From positions 1 through 5,557 of the forward strand of contig CAZCAI010000230.1 of the NCBI GenBank assembly GCA_964496595.1: a DNA stretch of 5,557 nt. Reading direction: 5' to 3'. This stretch comes from JAAAOZ01 sp964496595 (lineage in GTDB: Bacteria > Chloroflexota > Anaerolineae > B4-G1 > SLSP01). The notes beneath the pieces are model-generated. The model was given only the letters and a program-made list of their open reading frames with translations, did no database searches and was not told the DNA's origin. Position 1 is the stretch's first letter. Every line of letters begins with the position of its first letter. Shown one piece after another: positions 1 through 4,856 of the stretch. The position numbers were made by a program, and so were the translations under genes.

Positions 1-29
1 CCACCTTTTTTCAGTGGAGCCTACTCAAT
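1..29 (+). repeat. End of a dispersed repeat (left copy)
   Basis: CTTTTTTCAGTGGA (5-18) followed by GCCTACTCAAT matches the sequence at 5483-5506 with a few substitutions and one gap, and its first 14 bases occur exactly inverted at 5330-5343. The copy is cut by the window edge, so the rest of the element presumably lies to the left. Confidence 0.6.
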
Positions 30-36
30 AGCATTA

Positions 37-71
37 TTCGCAATTCGCAATTCTAAATTCCAAATTACAGA
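37..71 (+). repeat. Degenerate 7-base tandem repeat
   Basis: TTCGCAA, TTCGCAA, TTCTAAA, TTCCAAA and TTACAGA follow each other without gaps, the first two being identical and the rest decaying. It lies in the gene-free left end of the window. No function can be assigned. Confidence 0.6.
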
Positions 72-107
72 ATCGGCTACCGGAAAGATTTCCTAAATGT
101 AAAAAAT

Positions 108-127
108 GTTAATCCGTGTTTATCCGT
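108..127 (+). repeat. 10-base tandem duplication
   Basis: GTTAATCCGT (108-117) is followed directly by GTTTATCCGT (118-127), one base different. From memory, similar ATCCGTG doublets are frequent in intergenic DNA of environmental bacteria. It is listed as a repeat only. Confidence 0.5.
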
Positions 128-194
128 GAGCTAAGAAGTGTCCGGTGATTAGTTTACACTTTAGTTCTAACCAATTAGTGAACCATCCTCGAAG

Positions 195-211
195 TCCGAT
201 TAAATATCGGA
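195..211 (-). repeat. Hairpin spanning the stop codon of the radical SAM gene
   Basis: TCCGAT (195-200) and ATCGGA (206-211) form a 6-base stem with a 5-base loop across the TAA stop at 200-202. No T-run follows on the minus strand, so it is not a proper intrinsic terminator, and I see no other clear terminator for this gene. Confidence 0.35.
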
Positions 212-1978
212 TGGGTGGGGCGTGGATCGCCCGGTGTGAGGCGTTAAATTGGGCGGATCGTCGCGCCGGCGGCGTTCGAGGCCTAATCCGATGCGGGCCA
301 GGTTGATGAGTTTGAACGGGACCAGGCCCACGTCCACGTCCAGCTCGGATTTGTCGCAGACGGTGGAGGTGTTGGCCCGATCGATGCGCGGTTTGAGATC
401 CATCAGCGCCGCCTCGAACGCCGGGCCATCCAGGCGCGCTTGCAGTGAGGCGATCTCGTCCATCAGCGCGCGGGCTTGCGCAATCCGCGCCTCCGTCTCC
501 GCCGCCATCGCCGCGCTGATGAGGCCCATCTCGCGCTTGAGGCGATTGAGCCGGCGACCTGCCTCGTAAGTGACTTCGGCCAGGGTCTCGCGGTTCATCC
601 AGCGCGTCTCGTACGAGAGCATGTCTTTCCACGTCGGCGCGAGCAGCAGTTGACGATGCGCCTCCAGCGTCGTCGCGTGGCGGATGTAGCCGTAGTGCGC
701 GGCGCGCTCGTAGGCCAGGCTGCCCGGATCCAAAAAGGGCGCCAGCGGCGATGTGAAAGGCATCAGCCGGCCATCCCCGTCATCGTTAAAGCGGGCCAGC
801 AGATCGTGGCAATAGTCCACCGTCGCCAGCGCTGAATTCGGCGTCTGCTGCGACAACCCGATCATAAAGAAAAGGTCAAAGCGCCGGGCGCCCGCATCTA
901 AGCACGCCGCGATGGTCTGCTCGATCTCCGCGTTGGTGTAGGGCTTGCCCGACGCGCGCCGCACCTGCGGATCGTGCGACTCCGGCGAGAACTCCACGTA
1001 AAAGTTGGGGAGCGCCGCCGCCAACTCGGCCATATAGTCCCGGTCGACGGGCGCGAAGAACTCGACGATGACCGCCCCCGCGAAGCCCTGGACCGCGCGG
1101 AAGAAGCGGCGCGCGTAGGCCATCCCCGCCTGGCGCAGATCGCCCAGGAGGAAGACCGGCGCGCGGCTCAACTTTCCCATCCGGCGCACATCCGCCGCCA
1201 ACCGCTCCGGCGAGCGATAGGCCGGTTGCTGCCGGCCCGAGAGGCGCCGTCCCGCGAACGCGGAGCCGCCGCAGATGGTGCAATTCTGCGTGCAGCCCTT
1301 CACGGTGAGCGACGCCATAATGGGATAGTCGATCCAATGGCTAAAGGGCACGTAATTGGACAGGTCGCGATCCCGCACGACGGAGCGCACCATCGCGTGA
1401 TAATCCAAGGTCAGATGATCCAGATCGTCGGGCACATAGCTCTGCGGGTTGACGCGCACCTCCCCCGCGGCCTGCCACGTCAAGTTCGCCACATCGGTGG
1501 GCGGCGTGCCCGCGACGATGTGCTCCAGCAAGCGCTCCAGTGGATGCTCGGTCGAATCGCCGCGCAGCACGTAATCGACGGCGGGGTGGCGAATCAATTC
1601 CTCGTGGAAGTAGGTGGCCGAGTATCCGCCGCAGATCACGGGCGTATGGGGGTGATAGCGTTTGACCAACTCGGCCACGGCCAGCGCGCCCTGCGCGTGC
1701 GGCAGCCAGTGCAGATCGATGCCGAAGGCGCGCGCGTCCATCCCGGCGATCATCTTCTCAGGATCGAAGCGCCGCGAGCGCACCATCCGCGCGGCTAAGT
1801 TCGCGATGCGCACCTGGAATCCGGCGCGCTGCACGTGGGCCATCATCGTAGCGAAGCCCACAGGGTACATATCAAAGACCGGCGTCGAGGGCACAAGATC
1901 CGAAATCGGCCCCCAGAGCGTGGCGCGCTGCCGAAAGTCGTAGACGCTGGGCGCGTGGAGCAAAATCAAATCATACAC
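200..1978 (-). CDS. B12-binding-type radical SAM protein (Ta0216-like)
   Basis: Probable radical SAM enzyme of 592 residues with an N-terminal cobalamin-binding-like domain; the substrate is unknown. The N-terminal 160 or so residues look like the Rossmann-type B12 domain (LILLHAP at 4-10, VICGGYSAT at 114-122, DYVLRGD at 135-141). No canonical DxHxxG is present; the nearest match is D88-L-H90. The radical SAM core starts at about 220 with KGCTQNCTICGGS, where C229, C233 and C236 form the CxxxCxxC site for the 4Fe-4S cluster. EFSPES (329-334) and FDLFFMIGL (367-375) are later core strands. Residues 460-520 are helical and probably coiled coil, and the tail after 565 is basic and then disordered. 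The CGGS context recalls the family named after Thermoplasma Ta0216, a recollection rather than a search result. The start is GTG, chosen because AGGAG lies 7 bases upstream (1986-1990). The gene stands alone, divergent from the redox cluster. Its class is well supported; its function is not. Confidence 0.9.
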   Translation of the reverse strand: MYDLILLHAPSVYDFRQRATLWGPISDLVPSTPVFDMYPVGFATMMAHVQRAGFQVRIANLAARMVRSRRFDPEKMIAGMDARAFGIDLHWLPHAQGALAVAELVKRYHPHTPVICGGYSATYFHEELIRHPAVDYVLRGDSTEHPLERLLEHIVAGTPPTDVANLTWQAAGEVRVNPQSYVPDDLDHLTLDYHAMVRSVVRDRDLSNYVPFSHWIDYPIMASLTVKGCTQNCTICGGSAFAGRRLSGRQQPAYRSPERLAADVRRMGKLSRAPVFLLGDLRQAGMAYARRFFRAVQGFAGAVIVEFFAPVDRDYMAELAAALPNFYVEFSPESHDPQVRRASGKPYTNAEIEQTIAACLDAGARRFDLFFMIGLSQQTPNSALATVDYCHDLLARFNDDGDGRLMPFTSPLAPFLDPGSLAYERAAHYGYIRHATTLEAHRQLLLAPTWKDMLSYETRWMNRETLAEVTYEAGRRLNRLKREMGLISAAMAAETEARIAQARALMDEIASLQARLDGPAFEAALMDLKPRIDRANTSTVCDKSELDVDVGLVPFKLINLARIGLGLERRRRDDPPNLTPHTGRSTPHPSDI

Positions 1979-1985
1979 GGGCTAT

Positions 1986-1990
1986 CTCCT
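1986..1990 (-). promoter_or_regulatory. Ribosome-binding site fixing a GTG start
   Basis: CTCCT on the plus strand reads AGGAG on the minus strand, 7 bases before the GTG at 1978-1976. It supports GTG as the true start of the radical SAM gene; the second codon is TAT, so there is no neighbouring in-frame ATG. Confidence 0.7.
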
Positions 1991-2018
1991 GCTTTTCATC
2001 TGGACGAACACCGGAGAG

Positions 2019-2046
2019 AGTATAAGACATCCTGGAGAAAAATCAA
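2019..2046 (-). promoter_or_regulatory. Proximal promoter candidate of the radical SAM gene
   Basis: On the minus strand TTGATT (2046-2041) and TATACT (2024-2019) are separated by 16 bases. The -10 box is one mismatch from consensus and the -35 box is two. Transcription would begin near 2012, leaving a leader of about 34 bases. It may act in tandem with, or instead of, the distal candidate. Confidence 0.4.
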
Positions 2047-2082
2047 TATCCAACTCCCAAGATTAAAAGCGCACAGCGATCC

Positions 2083-2111
2083 ATTCTACCCCTAAATGTA
2101 GGTCTTGACAA
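2083..2111 (-). promoter_or_regulatory. Distal promoter of the radical SAM gene
   Basis: On the minus strand TTGTCA (2111-2106) and TAGAAT (2088-2083) are 17 bases apart, each one mismatch from the sigma70 consensus. The start would be near 2076, about 98 bases upstream of the GTG. The element lies inside the inverted repeat 2086-2137, so binding of a regulator there could block it. Confidence 0.5.
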
Positions 2112-2137
2112 TGATTTTTCACAAGATGTAGGGGTAG
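2086..2137. repeat. Interrupted inverted repeat in the divergent promoter region
   Basis: CTACCCCTA (2086-2094) is matched exactly in inverted form by TAGGGGTAG (2129-2137), 34 bases apart. A second pair, TCTTG (2103-2107) and CAAGA (2122-2126), is nested inside, slightly off centre. ATGTAGG is also directly repeated at 2096-2102 and 2126-2132. The structure covers the distal radical SAM promoter, which suggests an operator for a dimeric regulator, though a cruciform or RNA hairpin is also possible. Confidence 0.5.
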
Positions 2138-2229
2138 TCGGCGGGTAAACGTCTGCCCAGTTCTCATTATAAAGTAGGCGCAGTGTCTGCGGATAACTAA
2201 ATCGATACGAATCCATTTCGCTCCCGATC

Positions 2230-2246
2230 TGCGAACAACTTGCGAA
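2230..2246. promoter_or_regulatory. Direct repeat upstream of the -35 box
   Basis: TGCGAA occurs at 2230-2235 and 2241-2246, exactly 11 bases apart, or about one helical turn. The repeat ends 14 bases before the -35 box of the disulfide oxidoreductase promoter, a location typical for an activator site. Only two six-base units are seen, so chance is possible. Confidence 0.25.
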
Positions 2247-2260
2247 TAAACTGAATTTAA

Positions 2261-2288
2261 TTGACGATTTTCTTAGATATGCTATAAT
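2261..2288 (+). promoter_or_regulatory. Sigma70-type promoter of the disulfide oxidoreductase gene
   Basis: TTGACG (2261-2266) and a consensus TATAAT (2283-2288) are separated by 16 bases. A TGC directly before the -10 box (2280-2282) makes it an extended -10 promoter. Transcription would start near 2295, giving a leader of about 100 bases before the ATG at 2398. This is the best promoter in the window, consistent with high expression of a redox protein. Confidence 0.75.
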
Positions 2289-2384
2289 TTGGGGCGTTGT
2301 ATGCTGATTTGCGCATCTGATGGGCGCGGCCCCCAGGGGCGGGATCGGCAATGTTTTGCCAAGTCTATTCAGATAAATTAAAGT

Positions 2385-2390
2385 GGGAGG
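2385..2390 (+). promoter_or_regulatory. Ribosome-binding site of the disulfide oxidoreductase gene
   Basis: GGGAGG lies 7 bases upstream of the ATG at 2398. It overlaps the GTG at 2383-2385 that begins a longer reading frame, so it rules that start out and fixes the N-terminus as MALLNDEI. Confidence 0.85.
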
Positions 2391-2397
2391 AAACTAC

Positions 2398-3042
2398 ATG
2401 GCACTGTTGAATGACGAGATTGTCCAAGATGTCACAGAGATGTTGAATGATGTATCCAATGAGGTGAAGTTGATGGTCTTCACCTCGCAAGAGGATTGCG
2501 AGTATTGCCCGCAGATCGTCCAGTTGGCCGAGGAAGTTGCAGCGACATCCGATAAAGTGGCGGTCGAGGTAAACGACTTTGACGCCAGCGCGGATCTGGC
2601 CGCGGAGTACGAGATCGAGATGGCCCCGGCGATTGCCATCGTGGGCGAGAAGGATTACGGTATGCGATTTTTCGGCATTCCCTCGGGCCACGAATTCCCC
2701 ACGCTGCTGCACGGGATTTTAAAGGCGGGCGGCGCACCCAGCGAGTTGGATGACAAGACGAAATCCTTCTTGGATGATTTGGATCAAGAGGTGCTGTGGC
2801 AGGTTTTCGTCACACCGACGTGCCCTTACTGCACCCGCTCCGCTGTGTTGGCCTACGAGATGGCCGCTCTCAGCGACAACCTGCGCGCGGAGGTCGTCGA
2901 GTCGATGGAGTTCCAGGCGTTGGCCAGCGAGCACAACGTGATGGGCGTCCCGCTCAATATCATCAATGGCGGCGAAGCGCGCATCGAGGGCGCTGCGCCG
3001 GCCCCGATGATGATTGACGCGATCAAAGAGGCGTTGGCGTAG
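2398..3042 (+). CDS. Glutaredoxin-like protein disulfide oxidoreductase (PDO type)
   Basis: Cytosolic thiol-disulfide oxidoreductase of 214 residues built from two thioredoxin folds, as in archaeal and thermophile PDO proteins (Pyrococcus PDO is about 226 residues). The N-terminal fold carries C34-E-Y-C37 after the strand KLMVFT, with a likely cis-proline at P77 (EMAPAIAI). The C-terminal fold carries C142-P-Y-C145 after WQVFVTPT, with a likely cis-proline at P185 (MGVPLN). CPYC in the second fold is the glutaredoxin/PDO active-site form. No signal peptide or membrane segment is seen. The ATG at 2398 is preferred over the in-frame GTG at 2383 because GGGAGG (2385-2390) sits 7 bases before it. 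It is first in the plus-strand cluster behind a strong promoter, and a terminator separates it from the reductase-like gene that probably recharges it. The two-fold architecture is clear; its role as partner of the next gene is inferred from family knowledge and position. Confidence 0.92.
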   Translation: MALLNDEIVQDVTEMLNDVSNEVKLMVFTSQEDCEYCPQIVQLAEEVAATSDKVAVEVNDFDASADLAAEYEIEMAPAIAIVGEKDYGMRFFGIPSGHEFPTLLHGILKAGGAPSELDDKTKSFLDDLDQEVLWQVFVTPTCPYCTRSAVLAYEMAALSDNLRAEVVESMEFQALASEHNVMGVPLNIINGGEARIEGAAPAPMMIDAIKEALA

Positions 3043-3052
3043 TTCACACGCC

Positions 3053-3095
3053 GGGGCCTGCGCGCCCCAAAAACGCCGAATTTTGCGCGGCGTTT
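3053..3095 (+). repeat. Two hairpins ahead of the terminator
   Basis: GGGGC (3053-3057) pairs with GCCCC (3064-3068) around a 6-base loop and is followed by five A. AAACGCCG (3071-3078) pairs with CGGCGTTT (3088-3095) around a 9-base loop. Together with the terminator at 3113 they make three stem-loops in the first 100 bases after the stop codon, an arrangement that may stabilise the 3' end of the first gene's mRNA. Confidence 0.55.
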
Positions 3096-3112
3096 GAATC
3101 TAAGTAGTTTTA

Positions 3113-3149
3113 CAGGCCCGGCGAACGATGCCGGGCCTGCTATTTTTTC
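3113..3149 (+). terminator. Intrinsic terminator after the disulfide oxidoreductase gene
   Basis: CAGGCCCGGC (3113-3122) pairs perfectly with GCCGGGCCTG (3130-3139) around a 7-base loop, followed by a run of six T (3143-3148) after CTA. This is a textbook rho-independent terminator. It lies between the first gene and trxB, and no convincing promoter follows it before 3217, so partial read-through would supply the downstream genes. Confidence 0.88.
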
Positions 3150-3195
3150 AACATGCTTCGGACTCACACTAACGTACGCAAATCGAATCAAAATC

Positions 3196-3210
3196 AGGAG
3201 GAATGGAGGT
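3196..3210 (+). promoter_or_regulatory. Doubled ribosome-binding site of trxB
   Basis: Two Shine-Dalgarno-like cores, AGGAGG (3196-3201) and GGAGGT (3205-3210), precede trxB. The second sits 6 bases before the ATG at 3217 and decides the start. The first is only one base from an out-of-frame ATG at 3203, too close to drive it, and may act as a standby site. Confidence 0.65.
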
Positions 3211-3216
3211 AAGCAA

Positions 3217-4212
3217 ATGTTAGATTTCCAGATGGAGAAATCATCTAAGCAGCAAGGCCCCAGTGGCGGGCTGTACGATGTGGTTATCGTCGGCGGCGGG
3301 CCGGCGGGCCTGACGACGGCCATCTATACCTCGCGCGATGGATTGAAAACCTTAGTGTTGGATCGCGAGGCGGCCGGCGGCCTGGCGGCCACGACGGAGA
3401 GCATCGAGAATTACCCCGGCTTCCCAGAGGGCATCAGCGGCGCCGATCTGATGGAGAAGTTCCGCGAACAGGCGGAGCGCTTCGGCGCAGAGATTGAGGA
3501 GTTCGAGGAGGTCACCGCCATCGAGCCGGTTGCGGGCGGCCCGTTCAAGATCCACACCGATGGGGATCAGGTTTACGAGGGCAAAGCCGTCGTAATCGCG
3601 ACGGGGAGCGCGCCGAAGAAGCTCAATATCCCCGGCGAGAAGGAATTCTACGGGCGCGGCGTCTCCTACTGCGCGACGTGCGACGGCCCGCTCTTCCGAG
3701 GCAAGGATGTGGTAATCGTCGGCGCGGGCAACTCCGGTATGCAGGAGGGCTTACAGGTGCTGGAGTATGCCAAGAGTGTAACTTTCATTGAGTTCCTCCC
3801 CTACTCCATCGCCGAGCAGATCCTCCAGGATCGGATGAAGGCGCGCGATAACAGCAAGATCTTCTTCAACCACATGGTCACGGAGATCAAGGGCGATAAG
3901 ACGGTGAACGGCGTGGTCGCCATCGACCGGGAGACAAACGAAGAGAAGTTCATTCCCACCGACGGCGTTTTCATCTACGTAGGCTATACCCCCTACTCCA
4001 ACTTCGTGAAGGACCTGGTGGCGTTGGATGAGCGCGGTTACATCAAATCCAATGCGCACATGCAGACCGATATCGAGGGGCTGTACGCCATCGGCGATGT
4101 GCGGGCGGACAATCCCGCGCAGATGAGCATCTCGGTGGGCGATGGGGCGAAGGCCGCGCTACACATCCGGGAGTATCTCCAGAATCTCCCAGGCGCCATT
4201 AGGAAGCAATAA
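3217..4212 (+). CDS. trxB: Thioredoxin reductase-like flavoprotein
   Basis: FAD-dependent disulfide reductase of 331 residues, the usual length for low-molecular-weight thioredoxin reductases. The FAD-binding GGGPAG is at 26-31, the strand VVIATGS at 125-131, the redox-active C152-A-T-C155 in the typical CATCDG context, the second nucleotide-binding loop GAGNSG at 169-174, and the C-terminal FAD motif GLYAIGDVR at 288-296. The segment after the second nucleotide strand reads VTFIEFLPYS (188-197), where NADPH enzymes have HRRxxxR, so NADPH use is doubtful. Thermoplasma thioredoxin reductase shows the same loss. The start at 3217 is chosen because GGAGGT (3205-3210) lies 6 bases upstream; an ATG five codons later is possible. 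An upstream in-frame start at 3094 would run through the terminator and is rejected. The stop is one base from the next start, which implies translational coupling. The likely electron acceptor is the PDO encoded upstream. Alternative members are ferredoxin-linked or NADH-linked relatives. Confidence 0.93.
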   Translation: MLDFQMEKSSKQQGPSGGLYDVVIVGGGPAGLTTAIYTSRDGLKTLVLDREAAGGLAATTESIENYPGFPEGISGADLMEKFREQAERFGAEIEEFEEVTAIEPVAGGPFKIHTDGDQVYEGKAVVIATGSAPKKLNIPGEKEFYGRGVSYCATCDGPLFRGKDVVIVGAGNSGMQEGLQVLEYAKSVTFIEFLPYSIAEQILQDRMKARDNSKIFFNHMVTEIKGDKTVNGVVAIDRETNEEKFIPTDGVFIYVGYTPYSNFVKDLVALDERGYIKSNAHMQTDIEGLYAIGDVRADNPAQMSISVGDGAKAALHIREYLQNLPGAIRKQ

Positions 4213-4213
4213 A

Positions 4214-4468
4214 ATGAGGATCCAAACCAACATCAGCGAGGGCGAACGACTGATCCGAGTTATTTTGGGCATCTACGCGATGCTGTTAGGCTTCCTCTTC
4301 ATCCAGGGCATTATCGGCGCTATTCTTGGCATCCTGGGCTTGATCGCCTTTGCAACCGGCGCATCGGGCTGGTGCCCGCTCTATACCTTCATCGGGAAGC
4401 CGCTGCCGGAATCCGCCAAAGCGACGGAAACAGATGAATTTCACGAGGATTTGGAAGTTGGAGATTAG
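4214..4468 (+). CDS. DUF2892-type small inner-membrane protein
   Basis: Small membrane protein of 84 residues. A short polar N-terminus with the motif NISEGERLIRVILG (6-19) leads into two hydrophobic helices at roughly 14-31 and 33-50, joined by a glycine turn, then SGWCPLYTFIGKPL (51-64) and a charged acidic tail. The R(I/V)xLG start, the two-helix hairpin and the CPLY motif just after the second helix match the DUF2892 family, which also forms the membrane part of some rhodanese proteins such as YgaP. C54 is the only cysteine and would lie at the membrane surface. The biochemical role of the family is not settled; association with sulfur handling is inferred. The ATG at 4214 follows the trxB stop (TAA at 4210-4212) by one base, with AGGAAG (4201-4206) inside the end of trxB as the ribosome-binding site. 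Co-translation with the reductase is therefore likely. Confidence 0.82.
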   Translation: MRIQTNISEGERLIRVILGIYAMLLGFLFIQGIIGAILGILGLIAFATGASGWCPLYTFIGKPLPESAKATETDEFHEDLEVGD

Positions 4469-4483
4469 AGGGAGAGAGCAACA

Positions 4484-4813
4484 ATGTTGATGCAAGATGT
4501 TGAGCAGGTGGCGTTGGAACCGGTTGCGGAAGGCATCGGCATCCGGTGGCTGATCAGCGAGAAAGAGGGCGCGCCGAACTTCGCGATGCGGGTCATCGAG
4601 TTGGCGCCCGGCGTGGTCTTCGATCCGCACCATCACCCCTACGAGCACGAGATCTACGTCCTGGAGGGCGCGGGCGTGGTGACGGACGACGCAGGCGAGG
4701 TGGGCGAGATGCGCCCCGGCGTCGCGCTCTACGTCCCGCCGGATGCGTTGCACGGCTATCGCAACACCGGCGACGCCCCGCTGAAGTTTATCTGTGTGAT
4801 TCCAATCACGTAA
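4484..4813 (+). CDS. Single-domain cupin protein
   Basis: Small beta-barrel protein of 109 residues with one conserved cupin domain. Motif 1 is G43-x5-H49-x-H51-x4-E56 and motif 2 is G79-x5-P85-xx-x-L-H90-xxx-N94, so the full set of metal ligands (two histidines and a glutamate, then a third histidine) is present and a mononuclear metal site is expected. Extra histidines H50 and H55 make the site unusually histidine-rich (HHHPYEHE). Single-domain cupins range from dioxygenases to isomerases and sensors, so no substrate can be named. The ATG at 4484 is preceded by GGAGAG (4471-4476) with a 7-base gap; a second in-frame ATG two codons later is an alternative. It lies 15 bases after the DUF2892 gene and 43 bases before the OsmC gene, with no promoter or terminator visible, so it is read as part of one operon. 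A link to thiol or oxidative stress is inferred from position only. Confidence 0.85.
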   Translation: MLMQDVEQVALEPVAEGIGIRWLISEKEGAPNFAMRVIELAPGVVFDPHHHPYEHEIYVLEGAGVVTDDAGEVGEMRPGVALYVPPDALHGYRNTGDAPLKFICVIPIT

Positions 4814-4856
4814 CGAACATCTACTAAATCAATCCAACTCAACAAAGGAGAGAAAG

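Larger units (their letters stand above)
1979..2397. other. Divergent intergenic region of 419 bases
   Basis: No protein gene is supported here. The region holds two minus-strand promoter candidates, one strong plus-strand promoter, the nested inverted repeat at 2086-2137, an imperfect palindrome centred on ACGT at 2143-2158 and the leader of the disulfide oxidoreductase gene. It is more AT-rich in 2160-2290 than the genes around it. In the leader, GGCAA (2347-2351) and TTGCC (2356-2360) form a small hairpin, and GCCC/GGGC at 2329-2340 could form another. I recognise no riboswitch class. Confidence 0.7.

Noticed and set aside
974..1798. Open frame of 274 codons on the plus strand opposite the radical SAM gene
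   Set aside because: Its protein is arginine- and histidine-rich with no recognisable domain, it has no ribosome-binding site, and it lies wholly within a gene with clear family motifs. It is an antisense shadow of GC-rich coding DNA.
2105..2133. Perfect TTGACA on the plus strand as a second promoter for the redox operon
   Set aside because: At 17 bases downstream the hexamer is GTAGGG and at 18 it is TAGGGG, neither a credible -10 box. The overlapping minus-strand reading (TTGTCA-17-TAGAAT) is better.
2143..2158. Imperfect palindrome GGGTAAACGTCTGCCC as an operator
   Set aside because: Only 12 of 16 positions are symmetric and it does not overlap a promoter box, so it is mentioned only in the region description.
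3094..3216. Upstream extension of the trxB reading frame by 41 codons
   Set aside because: The extension would translate through the intrinsic terminator hairpin and has no Shine-Dalgarno site, whereas GGAGGT sits 6 bases before the ATG at 3217.
3203..3223. Tiny frame ATG to TAG just before trxB
   Set aside because: It has six codons and its Shine-Dalgarno core ends one base before the ATG, too close for initiation.
4546..4827. Second long frame overlapping the cupin gene
   Set aside because: Its translation is arginine- and glycine-rich without domain features, while the overlapping frame has both complete cupin motifs and a ribosome-binding site.
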